Assembly (NCBI RefSeq): GCF_000005505.3
Contig: NC_016132.3
Span: 25,968,501 to 26,032,500, forward strand
Length of the DNA stretch: 64,000 bases
Origin: Brachypodium distachyon
Taxonomy: Eukaryota; Streptophyta; Magnoliopsida; Poales; Poaceae
Reading direction: 5' to 3'
In this document: positions 1 through 14,401 of the stretch, piece after piece
Numbering within the stretch: position 1 is the stretch's first letter
Layout of the letters: every line of letters starts with the position of its first letter
The notes under the pieces: generated by a model
Database searches by the model: none
What the model saw: the letters and a program-made list of their open reading frames with translations, nothing else
Told to the model about the DNA's origin: nothing
Program-made: the position numbers and the translations under genes

Positions 1-1129
1 TCTCGTCCTCATGATATGTCTCTAAACAAGGAATGCTCCCATGTTTCCATTTGGGTTTGGATATGCACATACTGATATATCTTTTTTTGGCTTTTATGCA
101 AGGTATATATGCTTATGTGAAGGCTTTACCTTTTGCTCAACTAATATATCCCTTCTCCTTTTACTTGGATGCTTATGATTATTAACTCCGAGCCATTTGG
201 TAAGCCTGATGTGTATAACTTGACACAATTATACTAGTTGATGTTGAATTGATCCCTCAAGCTTCCAATAAGTGACCACTGACCAATAAGAAAAATAACA
301 TCATATTTATAGTGGAAACTGATCGTCAATGAGAATGATTTAACAATGCTTTGATCTACTTTAGTTAGAGGCAAGTTATACATCAATCAGAAAAAACATA
401 AAGTTTTGGGCTTTATATTAGTTTTTATTCCTCTGTATTCCACATGTGCAACTTCACGATGACTTACGTTTTATATTTATCTTACGAAGTTTGGCATTAT
501 TTTGCTCAGAGTGTATAAATTGCCTTTCATTCTCTTTCTGAACCTTATTCCTTAGTATCTGGTTGCAGAGGAATTTTTGTATGATTCATATTGTATAAGC
601 GTATTCTTTTAAAAAGAAATTTATGGCTTCTTGGTATTTTTTTTTGCATTATAAATTTGATTCATTTTCGGCCTGTATACAGGTTTCCTTCGTATGCCAG
701 ACATCTTTATTTGGTAATCATCAGTCTACATGGGAGCTGCCTTGTTGTACCGTCATCAATTGACACATTACCCATCATGAATTCCACTAGTTAGTGGTTC
801 GGTCTACCTGGGAGCTGTCTTTGTGCTCTAATAACAGTTGGGTTCTATATTTCATGGACCAGTATTAATCCTCAAATGATTATTCTAAGAGAGATGTTAT
901 TTCAAAAGATCGTCATATGCAAACTAAAATGTAAGCTAATGTTTATTTACTTTGATCTCATTGCTAAAAGTTTTCCGAGCGCATCACCATCACTAGTAAA
1001 AAAAAATTACTGGTCACCATTCAGTATACTGTGTCTCATGCTACAGTTTGTTGCCTTTTGCAAAGTAACTTATACTTCTGTACTAACATAGATATATGCT
1101 CTTTATAAACATTTTTACAGTACATACTG
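1..1129. other. 3' flank of the CKX gene, no gene seen
   Basis: AT-rich non-coding sequence downstream of the cytokinin dehydrogenase stop codon. The open frames here are short, have no recognisable domain and show no exon-like structure. The part nearest 1130 should hold the 3'UTR of the CKX transcript. No repeat with recognisable ends was found. Confidence 0.5.
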
Positions 1130-3184
<2,055 letters not shown>

Positions 3185-3314
3185 GTCTGTTCTATAGGTC
3201 AAGAACAAACAAGTTTGGTGGTGATGTTTTCAGGAGAAAGAAGAAAGGGCTGTAGCAGGGTAGTAGTTCAGTGCTAGAGCAGAGGGATGGCAGTGGAGAT
3301 GGAGGGAGAGCAGG

Positions 3315-3324
3315 AGATTTAAAG
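3315..3324 (-). promoter_or_regulatory. candidate TATA-like box of CKX9
   Basis: On the minus strand the sequence reads CTTTAAATC about 135 nt upstream of the CKX ATG, a reasonable distance for a plant TATA element. The evidence is position and composition only, so this is weak. Confidence 0.25.
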
Positions 3325-4526
3325 GAGAACTTGAAGGGTATGTATGTCGACTGGTGCATGAAGTGGTGTGTTCAAACGAGTCCAGGACACTGTTTGGTAG
3401 ACTAGAACCTGCGTGACTGTGTGTGGGCAGGCAGCTTGAAGAATTTGGATGAAGACATGTTGCAGTGGTGGAATGGTTCCATTCTAGAGTTTGTATTCTT
3501 TCTTTCTGGCTTCTGTTTTAAGCATGCTGCGACATCTGTCAGTAAGTGCATGCAGGAATGGCGAAAAGTTCCAGTCACCCAGTATGCTCTGTCTTTCCCC
3601 TATACATATCATTCACTACAGTACACCTTGCACAAGAGATAGTGACATGGCAAAAACAGGTACATATGGGCTATTAACAGACACAAGCCTAAATTTGTGT
3701 GTCTGATGTGGGTCTCAGCAGGACTGAAATTATGATCAAGTCAGATGGTAGTAACAAATTAATGTCAAGTGGCAACCTTGATTGCTGTCGACTGGGCTCA
3801 CTTGATCCCTCAAGTTCAATTGATGTACAGCAGAACGAGCCAAGATGCTATCTCTGTGCCTTAGGATTTGCGAGTCACAAGCATCCTGTTAAGCATATAT
3901 ATCTGATAAAGTTTATTCCCTGATATTTGTATAGATTCTCGGGGGCTGTTTTTTGCGATTACATGGACATCTATTTTTGTAGAGCGTGTATATCGGTGAG
4001 AATCCTTCTGTCTGCCCATTTTTCACATGTAATTTGCTTTTCAGTTTTTTGAGAATCACTGACAGAAATTTGCTTTTCAATATTTTGTGGTCTGGGACTT
4101 GGATGTTCTTTTTGTTACCTGAACCTTATGGGCATGATCACCAAGCGTTTTCCCTTTTTAGTGACCAGTATATATCGCTTGATAATGTTGGAATCCTTTT
4201 GCCCACATATCATTGCTCGCCACTCGAGCTAGTTGTCCAATTAGTCTCACATGTTTCCCATGCTAAGGTTTCTCAGAAAGAAAGCTATGTTCTCAGGGCA
4301 TTTACTTGAAGCTGTTAAGTTTACCAAAGGAATTCTCAGGCCCTAGATGATAACCGTATCTGATCATTTCTGTCTGAAGGCAACATGAACTAAACAAAGT
4401 GAACGTTCTGTCATATGTGTGCTTTACATGTATGGAGTTCAGAAAACAGCTCCTGTATGTGCATGCATCAGTTCTGTGGATAACTACACTGTTTTAACCC
4501 AAGTGGAGACGAGGTGACCGGGGCAA
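3325..4526. other. CKX upstream region, no gene seen
   Basis: Intergenic sequence between the CKX promoter and the LINE insertion. Several short open frames exist, but none shows a domain, a signal peptide or an exon pattern. It probably contains distal CKX promoter sequence. Confidence 0.45.
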
Positions 4527-4542
4527 ATAGGCATTTAATTTT
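4527..4542. repeat. left target-site duplication of the LINE
   Basis: ATAGGCATTTAATTTT is found here and again at 11653-11668, directly flanking the LINE. A 16-bp perfect duplication is typical of target-primed reverse transcription. Confidence 0.88.
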
Positions 4543-4650
4543 TTCTCTCTCGAAAACGCAAAAGCTTTGCGTCTTGATGCATAAATTAAGAAAGAAAGAG
4601 TTATTTACAAGCCCAAAAGAGCAACACCCACAGCACACAACGCGACACCT

Positions 4651-7600
4651 CTAGGAACCATTGACCGCCGGGAGTAGCGCTCCAAGCCCAATCGCCCCAG
4701 CCCGAGCCCAAAGCCTAGCGTCCGCCTTGATGGATTCGGTCAGTGAGGCCATGCTAGGAGTCACGTTGTCGAAGGCCGTCGCGTTGCGATGCTTCCAAAT
4801 CCACCAGGCCGCGAGCATGATGATTGAAGCAGTGCCTTTCCGATCCGAAGAAGGAGCGGTGTTAACCGTTGCGTGCCACCAATCCGCAAAGAGGATACCA
4901 ACAGTAGGAGGGGCGGCGGTGGATCGGATCCAAGAGAGCACCTCATGCCACATGGAGCGGGAGAAGGGACAGTCGACCATGAGATGATTCATGGTCTCCA
5001 TCGATTGGTCACACAGCAAGCACATCGGGGCATGAGACAACCCGTGGCGTGCCCTCCTCTCCGCCGTCCAGCATTGGTCCTGGCAGGCTAGCCAGATGAA
5101 AAACTTGACACGTGACGGTGCCCAAGCTTTCCAGTTTTGCCTCCAAGTGTCTGAAAGAACACCCCCATGAAAGAGACTACGGTAGCATGACTTAGAAGAG
5201 TACTGTTCGTCAGCCGTCCATCTCCAGCACAGGGTATCAGTCGCATCTGAAAGCTGGACCAGACGCAACCGCTCCCAAATCCGGAAGTATTGCCAAAGGG
5301 CAACATGATCAATAATCCCCCGGATGTCGCGGATCCAACTTCTATCAGCAAGGGCCTCGCGAACAGTGCGATTTTTTTGGGTACGCCTTGGAACCAACCG
5401 AACGAGGTTTGGGGTCAGCTCCGAGATTGCACGACCATCCAACCAACGGTCTGCCCAAAACAGAGCGGAGGCGCCATCTCCGACCACCATCTTGGTGGAG
5501 GCGAAAAAAACACTTCGCTCCAAATGAGAGAACTGTAAGTCCAGTCCGCGCCAAGGGCAAAGAGGGTCAGTTCGCATCCGCCACATCCAGCGTACGCGGA
5601 GACTGATGGCCAGTCGAGAGAAGTCCGGAATACCAAGGCCACCATAGCAAAGAGGCCGGCAAACCTTGGACCAACTGACGTGGCAGTGTCTACTACGAGC
5701 CTCAGCCCGGCCAGACCAAAGGAAGCCCCGCAAGATCTTCTCCACCCGCTTTTGCACCTTCCGATAGAGGCCCGGAACCAGGATTTGGTGTAACGGGATG
5801 GCTAACAAGACTGATTTAATCAGGGTCAGTCGGCCAGATTTAGACATCATGCCGGCCTTCCAGGCAGCAATCTTGTCAACGAGGGGGCCAAAAGTTTCAG
5901 CAGTAGGCTTTCGAATTCCCAAAGGGATCCCCAAGTATTTCACCGGGAAGGGGGCCAAAGTGCAACCCATCGTGACGGCCGCCTCCGTGGCCACATCCTC
6001 CGGGCACCCAATGGGAGACACCGAGCATTTGGCAAAGTTGGTATGAAGCCCCGAGGCTTGTCCAAAGAAGGAAAGCAGACGACGCACCGTGGGGAGCTCC
6101 GAGCGGTCCGGGTGGCAGAAAAATGATAACATCATCTGCGTACAGGGACACGCTTGTCAACAGATGGCGGGCAACAAGTTTTCGCAAGATACCCCTCTCA
6201 GTTGCCTTGGCTAAAAGCCGGTTGAGCGTGTCAATCACCAACACGAACAACATAGACGAGAGGGGGTCTCCTTGACGCAACCCCTTCTGCTGCCAGATCG
6301 GTGGGCCCGGCTCTGAATGCTGGTGCTGGCAGTGGACAAGAGAATGGCAATCCATTCACGAAATCGAGGTCCAAAACCAACGTGCTACAGCACCGCAAAC
6401 AAGAGAGCCCAGGACACTGAATCAAAAGCATGGGCTATGTCCAGCTTTAACATAACCCGAGGCTCTTTGAGACGATGGAGGAAGCGGGTCGTCTGTTGCA
6501 CCAGCATGAAGTTATCATGGATGCAATGTTTCCTGATGAAGGCGCATTGGTTCTCTCCCACCAGGCTGCTCAACCTGGGGGATAAACATAATGCAAGAGC
6601 CTTAGCCACTAGCTTGGCGAACGAGTGGATCAGACTGATCGGTCGAAAATCTCTCAAGGTTGTAGAGTCAGGCTTCTTTAGGATTAGCACCAACAGTGCT
6701 TGGTTCAACCCTTGGAAGCCATGTCCATGCAACGTATGTAGCTTGCCAAAGGCCGCCATGACATCATCCTTGACCGTAGTCCAGCAAGCCTGAAAGAATT
6801 CGGCCGTGAATCCATCAGGGCCCGGAGATTTCCCCGAAGGCAGGAGTCGAACGACGTTTCACGCCTCGGCTTCCGAGAAGGGGGCATCCAGCTCTGCCAA
6901 ATCAACCGCATCCGTGCCCAAGAATTCAAGGTTGAGTGAAAAGTCCCGATGCTCAACCATCCCCAGAAGGGATGAGAAATGGTTGAAAGCAGCCTCCGCC
7001 ATGTCACCGTGGTCAGACAGGACCGTATCGCCGACCGCGAGAGAGTTGATGGTGTTCCGCTGTCGCCGGAAGGACGCGTGCTGGTGGAAGAATGTTGTGT
7101 TGGCATCTCCCTCCTTAAGCCAGGCGACCTTCGAACGTTGGCGAGCAATGGTGCGCTCAAGGGTGGCGAGTCCAAGGTAGGCATGTTTGAGACGGGCACG
7201 CAACTCGCGCTCAATCGTCGAAAGCCTACGAGACTCCATTGCAACATCGAAGCGAAATATGACCTCACGCGCCACCATCAGCCGACGCTTGATGCATCCA
7301 ACGTTCTTGTCACTCCAGCTCATCAGCCGTCGTGCGGTGAGCTTAAGAGGTGACACCAACCGGCTAAAAGGGTCAGGATCATCATTATGGTTAGCCCAGG
7401 CGTCAGCCACGACCTCAGCAAATCCATCCATCCTAAGCCAGAAGCTCTCAAATTGGAAGCGCCGACGGGCAGAAGGCCGTGGCGAACAATCCAAAAGGAG
7501 TGGGCAGTGGTCCGAAATTACCGTGGAAAGACAACGCATTGAGCAATTGGGATGCAGCTCCTCCCAGTCAATCGTGCAGAAAACGCGGTCGAGTCGCACA

Positions 7601-8178
7601 AGGGTGGGAGCCTCACGCTCGTTAGACCACGTATAACGACGACCGTGAAGATAGATCTCCTTCAACTCGCAATCATTAAGAAAGCGGCAAAATCGACCCA
7701 TCATTCGACGATTGAGGTTGCTATTGCTCTTGTCCTCCTCCTGGTAAATCAGGTTAAAGTCCCCGCAGACGACCCACGGATCCGACTGTGTGGACCGCAC
7801 ATCTCGAAGTTCATCGAGGAAAGCGATTTTATCAACATCCTCTTGGGAGCCGTAAACGCATGACAACCACCACTGCGGGCCCTGAGAGGGAGTGACGAGG
7901 CCCGTGACGCAGTTATCCGTGATGTGGGGAGAACCCAACTGGATCATGCGACTATCCCACGGGATAAGAATCCCGCCCCTAGTGTCGGTAGCTGGCAAAC
8001 AGAAATAATCATCGAAATCCGCGCCTAAGACCTCCATTACCAAGGTAGGGGTTACAACAGAAAGTTTGGTCTCCTGCAAGAAAACAATGGAAGCCCCCGT
8101 CGTATCGACACCTAAACGACGCGCCCTACAGTTCAGGCCGCGGACGTTCCACACCAAAATCTTAGGATTAAAACACAT
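4651..8178 (-). pseudogene. LINE ORF2: endonuclease, reverse transcriptase, zf-RVT
   Basis: Starts at the ATG at 8178 with MCFNPKILVWNVRGLN, the usual start of an APE-type endonuclease domain. Later motifs are QETKL, VVCGDFNLI, RYTWSN, RLDRVF and ISDHCPLLL. The reverse transcriptase follows with GKSPGPDG, FRPISLIHS, KLDIAHAFDSV, GLRQGDPLSSMLF and the catalytic YADD near 6140. The C-terminus has the zf-RVT pattern, with CLLCDQSMETMNHLMVDC near 4980-5030, and ends WKHRNATAFDNVTPS. Lesions seen: an in-frame TGA at 6859-6861 where the family normally has Trp, and frame changes near 6390-6350 and near 6140. Deletions around the NCRARR segment shorten the endonuclease slightly. It is therefore a pseudogene. 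Confidence 0.9.
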
Positions 8179-9275
8179 TACAACGCTATTAGTACACCCG
8201 ATGAGACGAAGGTCGTCAAGCCTCCACGAGGCGACCTCCCGACGCCGTTGACCATGGAGGCGTCGTACCCTGAATGCTCGAAATAGTCCACCCGAAAAAG
8301 TCTGCAATGGCCGCAATCATGACGTCGCCAAGAGGCACGTCAAACAGCTTGCGATATGCGCTGACAGCCTCAGCTGAAGGGGCTTCATCCTCCCTGACAA
8401 TGCCAAGCTTCCGCAACAAGACCCGCTGTGCACGCTGCTCCGAATTCAGCCCCATCGTCTGTCCCGCGATCCTTGAACTGCGGCGAGGCTGAAAGTTCAG
8501 CGGCCGTTGGCGATGGCGAGCAGCCGGAATCGGCAGCAGCGCAGCCGAACGAGCCGTGGCAGCCTCCAAAAATTCATCCAAGTTGCGAGGCCGTGGTCCG
8601 TCAGCCGTCGTGCAACACGACAAAGCGCCACGCGTCCGGCCATAATGGATGGGCGGGGAGGCAAAACGGGGCGCAGGTCGCGACATGTTGTCAGGGGCAG
8701 CGTTTTGCGTCAATGACCCCGTCCCTGACGGTGGTAAGGAGAGGGAGCGAGGGGACCGTGGCCCTCCGGAGCGCTGTGGCGATGCAGATTGCGATCGAAC
8801 CGAAGGGGAGCGCGTCCAGGAGGAGCGATCAACGGGCGATTGGAGCCCAGGTGGTGGTGAGGCCTGGCAGGCTGCCTGGGGCGTGCTGTCCGGCTCAGGA
8901 GAGCCCAGAATAGGTCCACCCGTGGGGGGGCAGCCGGAGATGGGCCCAAGGCAAGGCCCAACTCAGGATTCAGCACCGAAAGCCCGGAGGGTGGCCTAGG
9001 GGGCACAGCCAGGACAGGCGAATCGGACCCCGGCGTTTCGGCCCACGATCTGGGCGATCCAACATCCTCACCCAGCAGTGCCATAGATGGGCCAAGATCC
9101 AGGCCAACCTCCTCACGCAGCGCAAGAGATGGGCCAAGGTCCAGGCCACCCCCCACGACGTGGTCCAGGCCATCCGGAACAGCATCGAGAGACGTCGTAG
9201 GCGTCGTGGTTGGGACCCAGCGCCCGCAGTCCAGCAAGGAGTCTTCACGCGGTTGAGATGGCGATGGAGTGGATG

Positions 9276-9948
9276 AGCATGGTGTTGTTAAAGAAAGCCA
9301 AGGGAGAAAGAAGTGTCATCTGAGGAGGAAGAACATACCGGACCTGTAAAGACATCTATTGGGAAGAAGTCCAGGAGGATCCTTAACTAATTGGCCGGGC
9401 CTGCAAAGACATCTATTGGGAAGAAGTCCACGAGGGTCCTTAACTAGTTGCTCCGAGTCTGCAGCTCTGGCATGAGGCGCCCTGCCATGCATGATCGATG
9501 CTTGCTTCCTTTTCCATGGGCTGCTTCCGTGTTGAGCCCCTCCTTTGCTAATTCAACATCCTGAACCAGCTTCTTGTTGTATCAGTCTCTCGGTAGTATC
9601 TGTAATGTTTTTCAATTAATCATTTTTTTCTGAAATATGTCAGCTATCATCGTTTATAGCAAGGGCTGCAGAGCATCAAGTTAGATACTCCGTATATTTT
9701 TTGTGTGCAGATTCAACATCCTGAACCAGCAAGTTAGATACATGTTCGGTGTCACTTCATTGCTCATATGCTCTGTTATATTCGTGATGTTTGTGTTAGC
9801 TGAGCATCCACGGTTCAAACCGCATTTTCCATATGGTTTGGTGCAGGTGTGATGTAAATCCCGAATGGTGTGATGCGGTTTGGATTTTCTGACGAAATTT
9901 GCGGCTCGGGGTGGATTGGGAGACGTGATTAGTACTTCAGGCCTATGA
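9276..9948. other. block of about 0.7 kb interrupting LINE ORF1
   Basis: This block is AT-richer than the LINE around it and carries no LINE coding similarity. It is flanked by direct repeats of about 32 bp beginning CACGCGGTTGAGATGGCG (9245-9276 and 9949-9980), with two mismatches between them. Inside are a 57-bp tandem pair (9341-9450) and two copies of ATTCAACATCCTGAACCAGC (near 9551 and 9711). No terminal inverted repeat or poly(A) tail was found. Its origin is unknown. Confidence 0.55.
9341..9450. repeat. tandem duplication, two 57-bp units
   Basis: Two adjacent copies share AAAGACATCTATTGGGAAGA and then CCTTAACTA. They differ at a handful of positions. The pair lies inside the block that interrupts LINE ORF1. 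Confidence 0.8.
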
Positions 9949-11652
9949 CACGCGGTTGAGATGGCGGTGGAGTGGACGAGGCATGCGGTTCGGGAAGGAT
10001 CTCCGCGGGCCCATCCACCACCAGCTCATTTTTCTCATCCGGAACGGTCAGCACGTGAGCCGCGGGATCCAACCACCACCAGCGATTCTGCCTTGTTCAA
10101 AACGGTCCGCTCCTGGCGCTTTTGCACAACGTGGGTGCCAGCCGTGCCCCTGTCAACCACGACGGAATCGGCCAGGCGGGCCCGCACCTTTCTCCCCCCA
10201 CGCTTTCTCCTTTTGCTTTTGTGCTTTTGGGTTGGCACCAGGGTCGTGGGAGATGTCATCCGCGGACCAAGCCGGAGAGTCCGTGAACCGCCGGAGCCAT
10301 CGCCGGCCGGTGAGATGCGGACGTCGGCGTTCGGGCCCGACGAGACGGAATCCGGGAGTCCGGCATCGTACTCGTACCGTCGGTGGTGGGCCAGCCAGGA
10401 GTAGGCCCCGAGCCACCGGCGTCAATCGAATCATCCGCCACGCCGGAGAGTGCGGGACGGCGGCGGTAGTCGACGGTCCTCGTGACGTGGATCAACAGAG
10501 GGAACACCCTCGTCTTCACGGTAGGTGGAACGACTAGCTCGGCTGGCGCCGCCATGTCCTCCGGAGGTGGAGCTTCGTCCGGCTCAACGAGATGGAAATC
10601 GACGGCGCAAGGAATAGACGAGGGGTCCGAGCACCAGGCCGTCATCCGGAAGAAGGCCATGTCAGCATGGGAGCGAGTCACCGGAGCGAGTCGCTCGACC
10701 CACCCGGCCGGGGATAAGATGGTTTCAGCCGCCGCAAGACTCCACACGTTCAGCGAAAGCCCTTCTATCTCGATGTCAACATGAACGCCGAGACCACCGG
10801 CGGTGGAATGAACGCGGCGGGACCAAGGCGTGAGCAATAGCCGAAAAACGGCGTTTTAATGTGCTCATCCAACAGGACCCGATTCCGGGTGGCACGGTCG
10901 GCGAAGAAGATGAGAAAATCTTCCGGCTTGTGGCCATGAACGGAGAACTCATCCGGCGACACGTCGTAGATAGAGCAGATGGCATCTGCAACCTCCGAAG
11001 TGGTCACCGTGGAGCACGTCCCAATAATCGCGGCGAGCAAAGCACGTTGGAGATCCGTCTCGGCCGCATCAACATCCGGCGTGCGCGCGAAGACGCGGAC
11101 CTCCCTGGCCGGCCGTTGGACGAGCTCGCCGCCCGGGGCCACCGGCCGCGCCGGGAGCAGAGGGACGACCTGGGTGTCAGAGACACGCCTGGAGGAGGGG
11201 GGGGGGGGGGCGTCGCGGCGGAGGAGCACAGGGACCGACGCGACCCCGCGGCCGTCGCTGGCGACCATAGGGGCAAGAGTACTCCCGGGAGGTGCATGGG
11301 ACAGAGCCGTCGCCCTCGCGAGGCGCTCCATGGCGTCAACCGTCTCAGGCGAAGCGCGCAGCGGGGCCGGCGGCGCGGACGGACGAGCGGCGGCGCGAGC
11401 CGGAGGGCGGGCAGGCGCGGCCGCGAGGGAGGGCGCCTGTGCACGGGGCCAGCGGCCACCGGCGCGGTGTCGACAACCTGCTTCCCCTTGATAGCGTCGC
11501 GGTACGAGCGCGGAGACTCGTCGGAGGAGGAGTTGAGGCCTCCCCTCCAGGGTGGGGGTGGGGGAGGAGAGCGCCGGAGCCGGAGTGGCTCACGGGGAGG
11601 GAGGAGAGAGGGGCCTGCCGGAGAGAGAGGAAAGAACCGGCAAGTTCACACT

Positions 11653-11668
11653 ATAGGCATTTAATTTT
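11653..11668. repeat. right target-site duplication of the LINE
   Basis: ATAGGCATTTAATTTT matches the copy at 4527-4542 exactly. It fixes the 5' end of the LINE at 11652. Confidence 0.88.
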
Positions 11669-12782
11669 ACTTCACATAAGTTCATACCTGACTGTGTCTG
11701 TGTCCAGATTATGTTTGTTGATGGAATGATATCAAGTTTCACTGATCTAGTTATATGCTAAAATTATTGATGTTTAGTCATGCTACTTGTCTTGAGCATT
11801 CATATAAATTTAAAACTACATACAAATGTGTAGTTATTTTGAAGTAGAGACGTAAGATATGTTGGGTCTCATATCCTTTGACACATATTTGCCATCGTGG
11901 CAAAAATGGTCATCCTAATCCTATCTTTGGCTGCAGGGATGAGGCTGGTGCCACCATTGATATTAATCAATATCACTGTCCAAGAATGACTTCACGAACG
12001 GGCTTTCCTTTTCTTGTTCTGTCTTCAAAGCACACTAATTGAGCTGTCCAGAGAGTATGCATCTTTTTGAAGGAAGCAAAAGGTAAAATTTCAGTGTTTA
12101 TTTTTTAACATATATGCTGAGCTCCTTTGTTCATCTGAATAAGGTTTTTGAGGTTCAATTACGTACAGATGGTAGGTGAATCTGCATGCACTAACACAAG
12201 AAACCCCACAAGTCCTTAGCCTCTGATAATCACAGATATCACAAAGCAACCATTCTGGTTTTCTCTCAAGTGTTGCTGTTTCTTCTATGCTTTTTACACA
12301 GAGCTATTTCTGTGAAGTAAATAGTATATGGTAGATAGAAACGTGACCATCTCCATGAAGGAGGCTACCACTATCCCCACATGGTAGGCTGAGTACAGAA
12401 CGGAGATTAGATTCCCCAATCCATGACATGCAATTCACAAAGGTGACATTGATCTGCGTCTGCATGCTTTCAGTTGTTCCTTTGCTGTTTTAGACTTTTC
12501 GTCAGTGCCGTCGATTACCAGTAGGCTCTCCACCTGATCACAGCAGGAGTCCCCCACACATTGCAAGATCAGTGGATGGGGCCATCCACTGCCAAAATCG
12601 GTGGATGGCAACTGGGCATGTTGTTGGCTATACTTTGCCTGTGGCAACAATAGCCACTTTTGGTATACAATGCAGTCTTGGACGTCCTAGGCCCAGTTGG
12701 TAGTCAGGCGTTGTTGGTGCCATTGCCAAAGACGGAATAGTGTGCAAGGCAGGTTGGTGAAAGGTGATAGTGCAAAAAAAGA
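11669..12782. other. intergenic, no gene seen
   Basis: AT-rich sequence with no recognisable coding, RNA gene or repeat ends. It is contiguous with the sequence left of 4527 if the LINE is removed. Confidence 0.45.
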
Positions 12783-12882
12783 TACTCCCTCCGATTCATA
12801 TTACTTGTCGAAATATTACATAAGCGTAGATACATTCATATTTGGACAAATTTGAAACAAGTAATATGGGTCGGAGGGAGTA
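12783..12882. mobile_element. Stowaway-type MITE
   Basis: Inverted ends begin CTCCCTCCGATTCATATTAC, with the matching complement GTAATATGGGTCGGAGGGAG. TA is duplicated on each side (12783-12784 and 12881-12882). The total length is about 100 bp, typical of Triticeae Stowaway MITEs. Confidence 0.88.
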
Positions 12883-13564
12883 GCAGATTTCGATAGCAGC
12901 CTGTCAACATGCTTGTTTACGGGACTTGTATCTGTAACATATTTACCTTTTTTAATATAATTGCAGTAGATTCTATGATATACTGTTTTGCCTCAAAAAA
13001 GATAGTGCAAACTGCCAAACACTTCCGGACCTAAAATTTTACCGTTAGGATCGAGTTGGCCGAGGACAACTTCACTGGCTTCAGAAATCTTAAATGGGAA
13101 CATGGAATAAGCTTCTTGCAAAGCCAGCCCATATATAGCACAAAAAAGTGGAGCTGGTTCCAAGCCAAACAGGTCTGACCTCTGGCTTTAACCTATGTGC
13201 TGCAGAGCTCCGGTAGAAGCAAGGAAAAACAGCATTCATTATCTCATATTGGGTCTCGACTCTTACTGCTCGGTTTACCTAAATATGTTTTATGTAAATG
13301 TTTGCCATTCAGCAAGGGTAGGCTCGCTGTACTAATAGAAAAAGGAACGAGACTAAAGTGGCAAAACAATTAAGTAAATGCGACATACATTTTAGAACAT
13401 AACAAGCCATCAACAATAATAAAAAAATTAATGAATGAAATAAAAATCCAATTGCCATGAAACAGATAAGTTTTGCTCTCATAGAGCTTACAATAAACCA
13501 CTTATTCATATCAAATGTAGGAAAAAACACTACACCATGCATATATAACGTAAAGAAAGAAAAA
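12883..13564. other. intergenic, no gene seen
   Basis: No coding or repeat structure was recognised between the Stowaway MITE and the long inverted repeat. The stretch near 13390-13560 is A/T-rich and has no coding similarity to the gag arm that follows. Confidence 0.4.
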
Positions 13565-14390
13565 AAAGAAGCCAGGTCTGACTCCATCATGAGGCCGTAA
13601 ACCTCAGCCACAATGGCATCATGGGTCATGTTCTCCTCAAAGAATAGCCCTGAAGTGTCTCCCAAGTCCAGCGGAGTCATAGAGGAAGGGAGCAATGGAT
13701 GCTCAACCTCCATCAGCGTGTGTCAGTACTGACTGCCTGGATCGCTAGGGATGGCAGCGGGGGGGATAATCAATGGCTAAACCATCTGGGGTGCCACTGG
13801 TCCTCCCGCCTCAAGGATGGCGAGGTTGGCCTCATGCGCCTTCCTTGCCTTGTAGGCGTTCGCTACCTCCTAAGATGCACGACATTCACGAGAATAATGA
13901 GACTCCTTATGCTTCCCAGCCTTCTTACCTCTCTTCTTCTTGAGAGGCTTGTGGATCTTGAAGGCATTGGCTTGCGCTTCCTTGCCTGCACTCACACTCG
14001 CCCCCAGTGGTTGCACCACGAATTTCCTCAGAACCTCATTGTATGCCTCAACCACTTGGAGGTTGTCGATTAACTCGGCTTATTCCTTATAATTTGCTTG
14101 TCGATAGTTCTGGAAGGACCGTACCACGTCACGGTGAAATGTGGAGAGAGTTTTCTCAATCTTCTATACCGCACAACCGAAGAAGAGTACAAATCCGGTG
14201 AAGATAAGTTGTTCTCACCCATGGACCTAGTCAGAAACCTCAACTGAGCCCACTCCGCCTTCGCTTGTGGCTGTGTGGAGTACTTTAGTCTTTCGAACTG
14301 CTTTTTTTGGTCGATCCACAAGGCCAAAGGACTCTGTTCAGCCATATACTCATTTTTAAGCGTGGCGAAATGGTGGTGGCGTAGGAAGTG
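13565..14390 (-). pseudogene. left arm: Copia gag (UBN2) fragment
   Basis: Minus-strand translation near 14350-14230 gives LKNEYMAEQSPLALWIDQKK, then AEWAQLRFL, the UBN2/gag signature of plant Copia elements. Further on, EAYNEVLRKFVVQPLG and SHYSREC belong to the region before and in the zinc knuckle. The reading frame is broken in several places and the first Cys of the knuckle is missing. No LTR is attached. Confidence 0.65.
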
Positions 14391-14401
14391 TCCGGGCATT
14401 A

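Larger units (their letters stand above)
8216..11560 (-). pseudogene. LINE ORF1 (DUF4283-like), frameshifted and interrupted
   Basis: Read on the minus strand from about 11560. An N-terminal SSSDESPRSYRDAIKGK segment is followed by a Pro/Ala/Arg-rich linker. A DUF4283-like domain then spans about 11080-10560 (EDFLIFFADRATRN, then LTPWSRRVHS, IEIEGLSLNVWSL and WCSDPSSIPCAV). A C-terminal part near 8650-8220 reads LDEFLEAATA, RRSSRIAGQ and RVLLRKLGIV. ORF1 proteins of plant LINEs bind their own RNA. The DUF4283 segment changes frame at an A-run near 10845-10865, the N-terminal linker probably changes frame near 11400, and a 0.7-kb block interrupts the gene at 9276-9948. No ATG is visible at the expected start. 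Confidence 0.75.
4543..11652 (-). mobile_element. full-length decayed LINE (non-LTR retrotransposon)
   Basis: A 7.1-kb non-LTR retrotransposon in minus orientation with both ends present. The 3' end (low coordinates) is a short A-rich tail following GAGAGAG. The 5' end lies at 11652, just before the second copy of the target duplication. It contains a DUF4283-like ORF1 and an ORF2 with APE endonuclease, reverse transcriptase and a C-terminal zf-RVT zinc-binding region. Both ORFs carry lesions, so it should not move on its own. The GC-rich 5' region has a run of G at about 11191-11204. A foreign-looking block of about 0.7 kb sits inside the ORF1 region. The perfect TSD with a decayed coding region suggests a moderately old insertion. 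Confidence 0.9.

Noticed and set aside
8710..9237. A separate Pro-rich gene upstream of LINE ORF2
   Set aside because: It lies inside the LINE between its TSDs and reads as part of the decayed ORF1 linker.
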